Below, piece by piece: positions 41,004-50,031 of a stretch of 57,235 nt of DNA (its first letter is position 1; each line of letters begins with the position of its first letter). The notes under the pieces are model-generated. The model was not told where the DNA came from and did not search any database. It worked only from the letters and a program-made list of their open reading frames with translations. Made by a program: the position numbers and the translations under genes. This DNA comes from CAZYME01 sp964648115. Lineage in GTDB: Bacteria > Pseudomonadota > Gammaproteobacteria > Legionellales > Legionellaceae. Where the stretch lies: the NCBI GenBank assembly GCA_964648115.1, contig CAZYME010000017.1:1-57235 (forward strand), written 5' to 3'.

Positions 41004-42416
41004 ATGAATTCTGCTGAACCCAGCAATAAATCCGAAAGCGTAAACGACTTTTCCTCTTTAACGTTACGGGATGCTTTATTAAAAAATATCTCCTCTCTGG
41101 GTTATGAGAGCATGACACCTATTCAGGCTCAAAGCTTACCAATCATGCTTGAAGGCTGCGATGTTATTGCACAAGCTAAAACTGGTAGTGGTAAAACAGC
41201 TGCTTTCGGGTTGTCTTTATTGCATTCTTTGAATGTGAATCATTTTGCAATACAAGCTTTGGTGCTATGCCCCACACGTGAATTAGCAGAGCAAGTAACG
41301 CAGGTGTTACGGCAGCTAGCTCGCCTGATGCCTAATGTCAAAGTGCTCAATTTATCAGGTGGTATGCCCATGAAACCGCAATTGGACTCACTAAAACATG
41401 GTGCTCATATCATCGTTGGCACTCCTGGCCGGGTGCAAAAACACCTGGATAAAGAATCACTATCCTTTGATAAATTACAAACGCTGATTTTAGATGAAGC
41501 CGATCGCATGTTGGATATGGGTTTTCTTGATGCCATAAAAGAAGTTATTAAAGCTTGCCCAAAACAACGACAAACACTTTTATTTTCTGCAACCTATCCC
41601 ACAGAAATTAAACAGCTGGCTAGTGCATTTATGCTCAATCCTAAACGAATATTGATAGAAGAAGCTCTTACAGAACTAGACATTGAGCAATGTTTCTATG
41701 AAGTGAAAAATCAGGCTGATAAATTCCCCCTCTTAAAAGCTTTACTACTTCACCATAAACCCACATCAACGCTGATTTTTTGTAACACCAAAGAGCAAAC
41801 CACCCGATTGTCTAGCCTACTTACGAAAGAAGGTTTCAGCGCAATTGCTTTAAACGGAGACATGGAACAAGTTGAGCGCGATCTAGCGATGATTCGCTTC
41901 GTGAACCAAAGTTGTTCCATTTTGGTAGCCACAGATGTCGCAGCACGTGGTTTAGATATTAAAGAGCTCCCTGCTGTTATTAATTTTGAGCTGGCGTTTG
42001 ACCATGATATTCATATTCATCGCATAGGGCGTACCGGCCGTGCTGGCAGCAAAGGGTTAGCTTTGAGTTTAACAACACCGGCAGACGCTGAGAGACTGTG
42101 CGCCATTGAAACCGGGTTAACGAAACCACTAACGTGGGGCAGCATTAACACGCTAAACCAAACCGATCTCTCCATTATATTGCCAACCATGGTAACGCTA
42201 TGCTTAAGCGCTGGACGAAAAGATAAAATTCGTCCCGGGGACATTTTAGGCGCTTTGACAAAAGACGCAGGCTTAGCCGGAGATACAATTGGTAAAATCA
42301 ATATCGCCGCACTGTATTCGTATGTAGCCATACATCACAGCCAGGTTGATAAAGCCTTTAGATATTTTCAAAATGGAAAACTAAAAGGCCGGAGAGTTGT
42401 TGCGAAAAAAATATAA
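41004..42416 (+). CDS. dbpA: ATP-dependent RNA helicase DbpA
   Basis: A 470-residue DEAD-box helicase that acts in 50S assembly by recognising 23S rRNA hairpin 92. Seen: AKTGSGKTAAF, PTRELAEQV, TPGR, DEAD, SAT, RGLD, HRIGRTGRAG, and the C-terminal DbpA RNA-binding domain (GRKDKIRPGDILGALTKDAG). The last domain and the length (E. coli 457) separate it from deaD at 21449-23128. Confidence 0.93.
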   Translation: MNSAEPSNKSESVNDFSSLTLRDALLKNISSLGYESMTPIQAQSLPIMLEGCDVIAQAKTGSGKTAAFGLSLLHSLNVNHFAIQALVLCPTRELAEQVTQVLRQLARLMPNVKVLNLSGGMPMKPQLDSLKHGAHIIVGTPGRVQKHLDKESLSFDKLQTLILDEADRMLDMGFLDAIKEVIKACPKQRQTLLFSATYPTEIKQLASAFMLNPKRILIEEALTELDIEQCFYEVKNQADKFPLLKALLLHHKPTSTLIFCNTKEQTTRLSSLLTKEGFSAIALNGDMEQVERDLAMIRFVNQSCSILVATDVAARGLDIKELPAVINFELAFDHDIHIHRIGRTGRAGSKGLALSLTTPADAERLCAIETGLTKPLTWGSINTLNQTDLSIILPTMVTLCLSAGRKDKIRPGDILGALTKDAGLAGDTIGKINIAALYSYVAIHHSQVDKAFRYFQNGKLKGRRVVAKKI

Positions 42417-42448
42417 TGTGATACTTCGAGACGTCGCTGCGCTCCCGC

Positions 42449-42536
42449 TCCGAGCCGCGACCGTCAGGGGGCGGAGCAGTTGGCTTAACACTGATGCCCT
42501 AGCAACTGCTCCGCTCCCTGACGGTCGCGGCTCGGA
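42449..42536. terminator. Long inverted repeat between convergent genes
   Basis: TCCGAGCCGCGACCGTCAGG with CGGAGCAGTTG (left arm) pairs with CAACTGCTCCG and CCTGACGGTCGCGGCTCGGA (right arm), about 34 bp with few mismatches. It lies between the dbpA stop (42416) and the stop of the leftward gene (42540), so it could act as a bidirectional terminator. A shorter relative (CCGAGCCGCGGCTCGG) occurs near 39748, which suggests it is also a repeat. Confidence 0.65.
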
Positions 42537-42539
42537 TTC

Positions 42540-43055
42540 TTACTTCAAAGAAAGATACACGTCGTAATGCGCACCCTCGCCTAGCATATCAAATTTTTGA
42601 ATACCACTTCGTTTAGCCCCTGCTTTTGCAACACTATCGTAACGATTAGGCATGCTCCAACGGGTTTTCAAAACACCTTTTACATTTTTAATATTCACAC
42701 GTACTAATCCAAGTAGGTCATCAGGATTAAAGGGCAAGGCATCGCTTTCCATCAGTGACACAATTAAATTTACCGTCTCACCCTCTTTTAAGGGCCCAGA
42801 CCATAACGTAACTTCAGACACATTTTGCATGAGTTGAGAGGGCCAATGCATAGGTTTTGCAGGCACGCGTAAATAGTGCACCGCTTGATTAGCTCTATAA
42901 ACACTGATATCAAAATAAAGCTCATCGCCCGTCTTTTCTTGTACTTGAATAACTTTGAGGTGATCCAATATCAAACGAGGTTTAAGCTCCGCATTTGCGG
43001 CATTTACAAACGACGAAAATAAAATCGTCAATAAAAACAACCCAATCCGTTTCAT
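42540..43055 (-). CDS. Periplasmic orphan protein downstream of IcmC/DotE homologue
   Basis: A 171-residue protein with a signal peptide (cleavage likely after FVNA, about residue 19) and GGGAGCGG before the ATG. The mature part is rich in beta strands (LILDHLKVIQVQE, DELYFDISVYRANQ, VTLWSGPLKEGETVNLIVSL), perhaps a C2-like sandwich. No family is recognised. It follows the IcmC/DotE homologue by 22 bases on the same strand, so the two are probably one operon, and a role at the secretion machine is possible. Confidence 0.75.
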   Translation of the reverse strand: MKRIGLFLLTILFSSFVNAANAELKPRLILDHLKVIQVQEKTGDELYFDISVYRANQAVHYLRVPAKPMHWPSQLMQNVSEVTLWSGPLKEGETVNLIVSLMESDALPFNPDDLLGLVRVNIKNVKGVLKTRWSMPNRYDSVAKAGAKRSGIQKFDMLGEGAHYDVYLSLK

Positions 43056-43077
43056 AACCGCTCCCTACTAGGCTTAA

Positions 43078-43614
43078 TTAACTCCCAGAACCAGTACTTG
43101 AACCACCCATTTCCGTTAGACCAAACAAATGATTCATTATGTAGTTTAACATAGCGTAAGTACCTTCAAAATTCATAGCAAAAATCCCAGCAATAATAAA
43201 GGTTAACCCCTTAGGCCCTTGTTGCTTGCCAGGTTCGCTGCTGTACACTAACAACACACACCCACGAACAAACCATAAAAGACCAGCAGTTTGGATTACT
43301 ATCTCCATTGAGTTATAAATGCTATAAGTGCTAAAAGGCGTATACTGTAAAATATTGCCAACACCAAATGCCGTGTTCGAAAAAATCTCAATAGAAGAAG
43401 GTAGAAAAACCAACATCGCGCCTAGAACCAAATAAGCCATTGCTCCATATGGCTTCTCTCCCCCCCCCTTCGACTCACCGATTTTTTTAAACTTCATAAT
43501 TGCATGTATAATAAACAAAACACCAATAAGATATCCCAGTCCTGTTATAAGGGCTTGCACTGGGCCAAGTGATCGGCTTAGATTGCCAATCATCGAAATT
43601 AAATCATTATTCAT
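43078..43614 (-). CDS. IcmC/DotE-family Dot/Icm secretion membrane protein
   Basis: A 178-residue inner-membrane protein with about four hydrophobic segments. Seen: GYLIGVLFIIHAIMKFKKIGE, VFLPSSIEIFSNTAFGVGNILQYTP and FVRGCVLLVYSSEPG followed by GPKGLTFIIAGIFAMNFE, which agree with my knowledge of IcmC/DotE proteins of the type IVB (Dot/Icm) system. DotV is a related protein and an alternative. No other dot/icm genes are adjacent, so it may be a dispersed or extra copy. It is the main evidence that this organism has effector secretion. Confidence 0.75.
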   Translation of the reverse strand: MNNDLISMIGNLSRSLGPVQALITGLGYLIGVLFIIHAIMKFKKIGESKGGGEKPYGAMAYLVLGAMLVFLPSSIEIFSNTAFGVGNILQYTPFSTYSIYNSMEIVIQTAGLLWFVRGCVLLVYSSEPGKQQGPKGLTFIIAGIFAMNFEGTYAMLNYIMNHLFGLTEMGGSSTGSGS

Positions 43615-43724
43615 AAGATTAATTATATACGCATTTCGATTGGAACAAAGATGTGGAGCATAGTGCTTGCAATGTATTATTTTTCCCCTATATTAGGAGC
43701 TTTCCGATACATGCAGAATTAACC

Positions 43725-44459
43725 ATGCAACTCATCACCTTTCCTATTGCCTTAGAAGATGCATATATGCCATCACCGAAGGTCAAACATTTTATTTTCA
43801 AAAGCTCACAAACACCCGCTTTCGATTACTTGCCCGGTCAATTTATTACAATTCACTTTGAATGTGACGGCAAAACCATACGTCGTAGTTACAGTATCGC
43901 TAATGTGCCCCTACAAAACAATCAAATTGAATTTGCCGCGGGGTATGTTGAGGGTGGGCCGGGCACTGACTTACTTTTTAATCTAAAACCTAATGACACT
44001 ATCCATATTAATGGGCCATTTGGGCGATTAATCCTTAAAGATGACGTACCCAAACGTTATATTCTCGTTGCAACGAGTACAGGAGTAACCCCCTACCGTG
44101 CCATGATCGCTGAGATTAAAAAACGATTGCAAGCACACCCAGATCTCGAGGTAGTGATTTTACAAGGCGTGCAAAAACGCGAGGATGTTCTTTATCGCGA
44201 TGAATTTTTAGCATTAACAGCATCTTGTCCCCGCGTTACTTTTCGCGCTCATTTAAGCCGTGAACCGAAAGAAAGTATGGGTGACAATGAATACCCCGGC
44301 TATGTACAAAGTTCGTTTCCCGAGTTGGACTTAAACCCAGAAGAAGATATGGTTTATTTATGCGGAAATCCCGGTATGATCGACGATGCTTTTGCATATT
44401 TAAAAGACAATGGTTTTGCTATGCAACAAATTATCCGTGAAAAATATATTTCAAAATAA
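43725..44459 (+). CDS. Ferredoxin--NADP reductase family flavoprotein
   Basis: I chose ATG 43725 (MQLITFPIAL); no strong ribosome site decides it and the frame is open to 43653. This gives 244 residues. Seen: FAD motif RRSYS (Arg54 to Ser57), the phosphate-binding GGPGTDLLF, the NADP motif ATSTGVTPYRAM, and C-terminal LCGNPGMIDDA. It is likely to exchange electrons between NADPH and ferredoxin or flavodoxin (Fpr type). The aldolase gene follows 15 bases later. Confidence 0.85.
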   Translation: MQLITFPIALEDAYMPSPKVKHFIFKSSQTPAFDYLPGQFITIHFECDGKTIRRSYSIANVPLQNNQIEFAAGYVEGGPGTDLLFNLKPNDTIHINGPFGRLILKDDVPKRYILVATSTGVTPYRAMIAEIKKRLQAHPDLEVVILQGVQKREDVLYRDEFLALTASCPRVTFRAHLSREPKESMGDNEYPGYVQSSFPELDLNPEEDMVYLCGNPGMIDDAFAYLKDNGFAMQQIIREKYISK

Positions 44460-44474
44460 GAGGACTATTACACC

Positions 44475-45479
44475 ATGCATTACGATGAATTATCCACAAC
44501 AATGGACCACTTGTTGCAAGATGGTAAGGGAATTTTAGCTGCTGATGAAAGCAATGGCACGATAGGTAAACGATTTGCGACAATTGGCATTGAAAATACT
44601 GAAGAAAACCGTCGCGATTACCGCCTATTGCTTGCCACCACAGACAAATTAGAGCATTACATCAATGGTGTTATTTTATTTGAAGAAACCTTTCAGAATA
44701 AAGATGCTAACGGAACACCTATAGCAGAATTATTTACCAAAAAAGGCATTATTCCTGGTATTAAAGTCGATCTTGGGCTTGTCAATTTGGCAAATACGGA
44801 TGGTGAAAAAGTAACGCAAGGCTTGGACGGCTTAACCGAACGTCTGCTTCATTTCAAAAAACAAGGTGCTAAATTTGCTAAATGGCGCAACGTCTATTCC
44901 ATTACTGATTACACACCTAGTTTAACAGCGATGAAAGCAGGCGCGGAAACGTTAGCCCGATATGCAGCAGCATGCCAAGCTGTGGGTATTGTACCTATTG
45001 TAGAACCGGAGGTTCTAATTGACGGCGACCATCACATTGATCTATGCGCTGAAGCGAGTGAAATGGTATTACATGAATTATTTAACGCGCTATTTATACA
45101 CCAAGTGGAATTAGAAAATATCGTACTCAAACCGAGCATGGTCACCGGTGGGAAGGAGCGCTCTCCATTTAGCACGCCGGAGGAAGTTGCAGAGTACACA
45201 TTAAGTGTATTTCGCAACACGGTGCCTGCAGCCGTTCCAACTATTAATTTTTTATCTGGTGGACAAACCCCTCAAGAAGCTACTGCAAATTTAAATGCAA
45301 TTAACAGTATGGGGTATCAGCCATGGAACTTAAGTTTCTCCTACGGGCGTGCGCTGCAGGAAGATTGCTTGCAAGCGTGGAGTGGAAAATCAGAGAACAT
45401 AGCAAAAGCTCAAGCAGCGTTGCTCAACCGCGCGCAATTGAATAGCTTGGCGTGTTTTGGGGAATATCAGCAAGAGTAG
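44475..45479 (+). CDS. Fructose-bisphosphate aldolase, class I
   Basis: A 334-residue enzyme of glycolysis and gluconeogenesis. Seen: GILAADESNGTIGKR, the block KFAKWRNVY, EPEVLIDGDH, and the Schiff-base lysine in VLKPSMVTGG. This is the eukaryote-like metal-independent form. GAGG precedes the ATG. Its stop TAG (45477-45479) coincides with the first bases of a family C element, so the last residues may have been set by that insertion. Confidence 0.94.
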   Translation: MHYDELSTTMDHLLQDGKGILAADESNGTIGKRFATIGIENTEENRRDYRLLLATTDKLEHYINGVILFEETFQNKDANGTPIAELFTKKGIIPGIKVDLGLVNLANTDGEKVTQGLDGLTERLLHFKKQGAKFAKWRNVYSITDYTPSLTAMKAGAETLARYAAACQAVGIVPIVEPEVLIDGDHHIDLCAEASEMVLHELFNALFIHQVELENIVLKPSMVTGGKERSPFSTPEEVAEYTLSVFRNTVPAAVPTINFLSGGQTPQEATANLNAINSMGYQPWNLSFSYGRALQEDCLQAWSGKSENIAKAQAALLNRAQLNSLACFGEYQQE

Positions 45480-45618
45480 AGTCTGTTGACAATTCATATT
45501 CTCAAATTCTCTAAAGTGCCTACGTACCGTGGCTTGACTACGGTATCCAGAGATCTCCTGGATGGCGCCGACAAGCCGCGCCACGTAGGCCTTATAGAAC
45601 AATTGTCAACAGACCCTA
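45477..45618. repeat. Family C MITE-like element overlapping the aldolase stop
   Basis: Termini TAGAGTCTGTTGACAATT and AATTGTCAACAGACCCTA match those at 26120-26261 with one change at the left end. The interior again has ATCCAGAGATCTCCTGGAT between the arms, in the other orientation. It abuts a family D fragment to the right. Confidence 0.88.
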
Positions 45619-45653
45619 GAGGTATTCATTTATACAGATAGTAAATAGTAAGT

Positions 45654-45684
45654 TCCTCCCACATTGATGGGAGAGGATGCCCGA
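45654..45684. repeat. Family D fragment
   Basis: CCTCCCACATTGATGGGAGA with GGATGCCCGAC is the left end of the family D element at 23299-23405. It ends just before the stop of the next leftward gene (45690). Confidence 0.7.
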
Positions 45685-45689
45685 CTCGA

Positions 45690-46181
45690 TTAAAGAATAC
45701 GGCATGATTCGAAAAGTGAAATATCATTTTCGATGTCTATAATCCTATTAATGGCATTACCTGCTTTTCGAATAGATTGATCAAATAGATTACCCTCAAC
45801 AGGATTATCCTCCATGGGAGACTCCAACGCTGCTTTAAATTTTGTACAATCTTCAGCGGTAATACGAAATTCAATTGGTGTCTCAGTTGAAGTACGTAAT
45901 GCTGTAATTCGGCCTGCTTGATCACTCAAGCTCCCTTCTGAAATCTCCTGCCAATCCCATATAACTGGCTGCTCATCATGAGCTGGTATGAGATTCAAAC
46001 TACCTGTATATATATAAATTTTTCTGGTTTCAACGTCTCCAGTCTCAATAATAATAAATCTCGAATTTTGAGATGAATAGATTCCAATCATGCAAAATTC
46101 TTTGCTTACTTCCTTACTAGGATCTATTACTGAGCGAGCATTATCCGTCCTAATACCATTTTTTCCTGTCCAACCGGGCAT
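45690..46181 (-). CDS. Orphan protein, candidate effector
   Basis: The start at 46181 (MPGWTGKNGIRTD) has TAGGAG eight bases away, giving 163 residues. The middle looks beta-rich (FCMIGIYSSQNSRFIIIE, KIYIYTGSLNLIP) and the end is helical and acidic (DIENDISLFESCRIL). There is no signal peptide and no recognised family. It lies beside repeats like the other orphans of the window. Confidence 0.65.
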   Translation of the reverse strand: MPGWTGKNGIRTDNARSVIDPSKEVSKEFCMIGIYSSQNSRFIIIETGDVETRKIYIYTGSLNLIPAHDEQPVIWDWQEISEGSLSDQAGRITALRTSTETPIEFRITAEDCTKFKAALESPMEDNPVEGNLFDQSIRKAGNAINRIIDIENDISLFESCRIL

Positions 46182-46260
46182 TCTATTTCTCCTAATGATT
46201 TTCCAGGGCAAAATTGTAGACTTAATTCCTCTAATAAAGAATACGCTAGCCGCTAATTTA

Positions 46261-47010
46261 TCAAATCAAATCAAAACTAGCATAAAGTGGCACATGATCC
46301 GATAACATTCGCCAGGGCTTGCCCTGTAAACATTGAACATTACGCACCTTCATTCCACGGAAATAAACCCTATCAACACAAAGTGCAGGTCTAATTGCCG
46401 GAAACGAGCGGGCATGGTGGCCTTCTACTGAATAAAATGCTTCCTCAATACCTAAGTCTTCAGCCAAGGGGGCTGATAGATGATTGCGCCAATCATTAAA
46501 ATCACCTGCCATCAAAAGGGGCTCGTTTTCCGGGACCAGTTCTCGAATACGCAGCATCAATGTTTTACATTGTTCGGCACGCTCTGCTTTAAATAATCCT
46601 AAATGTACACAGAGTAAATGAACATTCAACTTCTGCTCGCCGAGGATCAGTTGGCTGTGCAAAATTCCCCGTGAAGCACGGTTCATCGACGATAAATTGA
46701 TATTTTCAAAACGGTCTATAGGATATTTGCTTAAAATCGCATTACCGTGATGTCCAGATTGATAAATAGCATTCTTGGCATAAATATAGTGTGGCCATAT
46801 TTCTTCGGCAATATATTCAAACTGGGGTTTTTCTGGCCACGTCTCGATACTTTTTTCTCGCCGGCTATGTGCACCTTGCACCTCCTGGAGAAAAACAAAG
46901 TCGGGGTTCAAGTGGGCAATCGCGTCTCGCATTTGTGGGAGCAAGAAACGTACTTTACCCACACCAAATCCTTTGTGAATATTATAGGTCATCAGAGATA
47001 TGGTCTGCAT
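46261..47010 (-). CDS. Endonuclease/exonuclease/phosphatase family protein
   Basis: A 249-residue member of the EEP superfamily (DNase I/inositol phosphatase fold), close in style to YbhP. Seen: TYNIHKGFG, FLQEVQG (catalytic Glu), MAGDFNDW, and SDHVPLYASF near the C-terminus, with the metal and catalytic residues in the usual order. There is no signal peptide. Substrate is not predictable from sequence: nuclease, phosphodiesterase or lipid phosphatase are all possible. Its stop lies about 80 bases from the start of the orphan at 46181. Confidence 0.88.
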   Translation of the reverse strand: MQTISLMTYNIHKGFGVGKVRFLLPQMRDAIAHLNPDFVFLQEVQGAHSRREKSIETWPEKPQFEYIAEEIWPHYIYAKNAIYQSGHHGNAILSKYPIDRFENINLSSMNRASRGILHSQLILGEQKLNVHLLCVHLGLFKAERAEQCKTLMLRIRELVPENEPLLMAGDFNDWRNHLSAPLAEDLGIEEAFYSVEGHHARSFPAIRPALCVDRVYFRGMKVRNVQCLQGKPWRMLSDHVPLYASFDLI

Positions 47011-47163
47011 CTATGCACCACCGAGTTTCAACTCATTGAAAAAACTCTATAAATTTATCATAGGCTATTTTTGGCATTCCCGCCTCATCCATCCTTCTTC
47101 TCCAAGGGGCGAGGGAACAAAACGAAGGTCCAGCCCGGACATAGTGACGCCTATGCTCAGCCT

Positions 47164-47243
47164 GTAGCCTGGATGAAGCGCAGCGTAATCCGGGATTTCT
47201 GTGCCACAATCTCCCGGATTACGCTGCGCTTCATCCAGGCTAC
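47164..47243. repeat. Family A palindromic repeat, near-perfect copy
   Basis: GTAGCCTGGATGAAGCGCAG with CGTAATCCGGGA is matched by its complement TCCCGGATTACG with CTGCGCTTCATCCAGGCTAC, about 34 bp per arm. It is the best-preserved copy of the family. A family D scrap (CCTTCTTCTCCAAGGGGCGA) lies at about 47092-47111. The gap 47011-47283 holds nothing else clear. Confidence 0.9.
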
Positions 47244-47283
47244 GGTATTGTTTCTTAAGGTGACCCTTATGATTCAACGTTTC

Positions 47284-48894
47284 TTAGCAATTTAGATTAC
47301 TAATCCCAACTTGCTCTAACACCTCTCTCACATCCCCAACAGAAAACCCAAGATCACGAGTCGCATTAATTATCCCACACGCCCCATCAGCAAAAGTAGA
47401 ATAAGGCGTCCAATAATCCATATTGGCTTTCACCATAACATGAAAGGCTTGTTTGACATTCCATTGTGGCTGATTAGCCAATAAATAAAACAAGCGGTTG
47501 TACACCCCACTGGAATTGTGAACGTCCATCCCGTCTTGATATTGATCAGCTCTATCAATTGATACCCCATCTCGACTTGGTTCATCCATAAACCGTAATG
47601 CCTTATAGCCACTTCCTGCCTTCATCACTTCAGCACCAATCATCCAGCTGTTTTTTCCCTGAGAATAATACTCAGCGGCTTGTGCTGCCATGTCTGAAAA
47701 GGCCTCGTTGATACCTCCAGATTGCTCCACATATTCAAGATTTGAATGCTGCTCAGTAAAGCCATGGCTAATTTCATGTGCACCGATGCCTAATGACACC
47801 AGGGGATGCATCATAGTTTCTCCATCTCCAAACGTCATTTGCCTGCCATCCCAAAAAGCATTCTCATATCTATCACCAAAATGCACGCGTAGTACTAACC
47901 GCATGGATTTACCGTTAACGGTGAGTGCGTTAACCTTATACCACTCCTTATACATGCGATGAATCACCTGCCCCACATACATAGCATCATTACTAGGCGA
48001 AAATGCCCCATTTTCCAAATCGTAACCGTCATTTTGATAACCTGTCCAATATGTGTTTGTTGAGGACGATGCAGGCTTATCGCAATCAAAATGCATTGAG
48101 CTATTTGGTGATCTAAATTTGTGAAACATATCCACTACTTTGACATTTTTATTTTCCATGTAACACACACCGAAAATATTATCTCTATTTATCTGAAGTG
48201 CTGGAAAGTCTTTACCAAATTGATATTGCCCTGTCTGAGGATTACCTCCAAACCCTATTCCATTGATAGGTAAACGCAGTGTTTTTACATCATTCCATTG
48301 TAGATAGGGTTTTAATGTTTGTGCATCGAGTATAGCGGTGGGCCGCTCAGGAATGCCATCGTCGTGATAAACCAAAACACTAACCTTATACGCCCAAAAA
48401 GCCTTATGCTCAGCATCGATATAAACCATTGGGGTAACATGCCCATCGTCAAGAGAGTATTGTTGATATTTGGCTTTAAATTGCTGCAATGCCAGATTGG
48501 CATGCTCTAAAAATACGGGCGATGGTTGGCCTAATTCTGCCTCAAGACCTGTGTATAGCACACCATTAGTTTCTACATTTTTTGCAGCCGACAGCATTTG
48601 AGCTGACTGTTTGCTGTGCATAATGGCATACCCACCAAAGACAGGAAACCCAGCATAGTGCTGCTGCATACGTACATGGGTAATTTTATTTTCATCTGTG
48701 TGTTGTTGAACAAACTGCAGCGCATCAGAAGACACACCAGCTGACTTCATCGCACCAGGGACCATAAGCTGAAAATCATTTTTAAGCTCAGTAAATGCCG
48801 CTTTTTTCAGTACCAACTCATCAGCTGCATAAAGTGGCGAAATAGCTGACGCAAAATATGCAATCAGAGGCAGCAAATAGATATTTTTGTTCAT
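47284..48894 (-). CDS. Secreted M4-family zinc metalloprotease (ProA/elastase-like)
   Basis: A 536-residue preproenzyme. Seen: a signal peptide (about 1-23), an FTP/PepSY propeptide region (HYAGFPVFGGYAIMH), and a thermolysin-type catalytic domain with HEISHGFTE (His373, Glu374, His377), GGINEAFSD (Glu397), and the C-terminal active-site block VHNSSGVYNRLFYLL. It resembles Legionella ProA/Msp and Pseudomonas LasB, exported by type II secretion. GGAG precedes the ATG. An 82-base piece of this gene (48346-48427) is copied at 50152-50233. Confidence 0.94.
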   Translation of the reverse strand: MNKNIYLLPLIAYFASAISPLYAADELVLKKAAFTELKNDFQLMVPGAMKSAGVSSDALQFVQQHTDENKITHVRMQQHYAGFPVFGGYAIMHSKQSAQMLSAAKNVETNGVLYTGLEAELGQPSPVFLEHANLALQQFKAKYQQYSLDDGHVTPMVYIDAEHKAFWAYKVSVLVYHDDGIPERPTAILDAQTLKPYLQWNDVKTLRLPINGIGFGGNPQTGQYQFGKDFPALQINRDNIFGVCYMENKNVKVVDMFHKFRSPNSSMHFDCDKPASSSTNTYWTGYQNDGYDLENGAFSPSNDAMYVGQVIHRMYKEWYKVNALTVNGKSMRLVLRVHFGDRYENAFWDGRQMTFGDGETMMHPLVSLGIGAHEISHGFTEQHSNLEYVEQSGGINEAFSDMAAQAAEYYSQGKNSWMIGAEVMKAGSGYKALRFMDEPSRDGVSIDRADQYQDGMDVHNSSGVYNRLFYLLANQPQWNVKQAFHVMVKANMDYWTPYSTFADGACGIINATRDLGFSVGDVREVLEQVGISNLNC

Positions 48895-49105
48895 AAATTA
48901 CTCCATTATGAGATACGAAGGACTTGTTCCATATATTTTCCATATGTATGGACACGCCAGCTAGCTAACCAGAATTAACCTACAAAATCAAGCATATTTA
49001 TTAAAATGACCAAATTGGCTACAACTTGCGCCATTCATACACCCATTGCTCTTCGAGAATAAATAAGTGTAGAGTGAGGATGTACTAACTAAAAAGGAGC
49101 TTAAA

Positions 49106-49873
49106 ATGCCTAGCAATAGCTGTTGGGGTAAGTTTTTTTCCTGTTGCCAGAAAACAGGGGTAGTATTTAATGAAGTCGCATCTGTTGTAGAAGGCCTTGT
49201 GAATCAAGCAGAATTATTTATTAACATTCTAGTAGCTGCAAATGTTATTAATAAGAATAATGATGACGTAGTAAAAGCCCTTCAAGTATTAGCTACCACG
49301 CGCAATTCTCTTAAGTTAGCAGATAGTGTGGTTGCAAAACTCAAAAAATATATTCCAGAGGACTTGGCAAAAGTCCCCGATGTAAATGGTGACGGTAAGA
49401 TTGATGCTCAAGACATAGTTACTTTATTGTCGGATGGACAAGAAACACTTAATCAATTAATAAAAGATGGATTTGTAACACAGGAAAACGCTCAGGCTTG
49501 GCAAAGAGTCTTTGTTGAGCTCATCGCAGCGCTTAAACAACCTACTGTACTCAATGTGGATTGGCGGAATTTTGCTGCAGCTAAGACTGCTTTAGGCCCA
49601 GAGGCGATGCAAGCCATATCAACTCGACTCAAAGACAGAAAAGCCAACGAGCGATATATAGAACGCACTTATCCTGACCGCTCAAAGCTTGTAGATGCAA
49701 ATGAAAAACTCAAACAATCTGTTGCCTCTCTTAACGATAGAATTGTTAATATGGATGCTGCCCCTGCCGCTCCTCGCCCACCCCGCAGGCTGTTAGCACA
49801 ACAAACAGTCCGTCTTGATCACACTCAGGACCAGTTGAGCCCAGAGGAAGGACAAAGGGTGCTTTATCAGTAA
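49106..49873 (+). CDS. Orphan protein with an EF-hand-type loop, candidate effector
   Basis: A 255-residue protein with AAAAAGGAG before the ATG. Seen: DVNGDGKIDAQD at residues 92-103, a near-perfect calcium-binding loop of EF-hand/dockerin type (ligands at positions 1, 3, 5, 7, 9, 12). The N-terminus has three cysteines close together (CWGKFFSCC; Cys6, Cys13, Cys14) which could be lipidation targets. The rest is helical; the tail holds a Pro/Arg stretch (APRPPRRLLA). It has no signal peptide or known family. An effector role is inferred. Confidence 0.72.
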   Translation: MPSNSCWGKFFSCCQKTGVVFNEVASVVEGLVNQAELFINILVAANVINKNNDDVVKALQVLATTRNSLKLADSVVAKLKKYIPEDLAKVPDVNGDGKIDAQDIVTLLSDGQETLNQLIKDGFVTQENAQAWQRVFVELIAALKQPTVLNVDWRNFAAAKTALGPEAMQAISTRLKDRKANERYIERTYPDRSKLVDANEKLKQSVASLNDRIVNMDAAPAAPRPPRRLLAQQTVRLDHTQDQLSPEEGQRVLYQ

Positions 49874-49912
49874 AAGCTATAGAATGTAAGTCGTGGATAA
49901 CTGAGTAGATCA

Positions 49913-49998
49913 ATGAAGCCCGTGTGGAGCGCAGCGGAATGCGGGGATGGCCAGGCAGTATGATCCCCGTATTCCGCTACGCTCCACACGGGCTTCAT
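49913..49998. repeat. Family B palindromic repeat
   Basis: ATGAAGCCCGTGTGGAGCGC with GCGGAATGCGGGGAT is matched by ATCCCCGTATTCCGC and GCTCCACACGGGCTTCAT. The centre GGCCAGGCAGT agrees with the copy at 9908-9963. It follows the EF-hand gene. Confidence 0.85.
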
Positions 49999-50031
49999 TT
50001 TTCATCTCACATTTCACTAGACCCCACCCTC

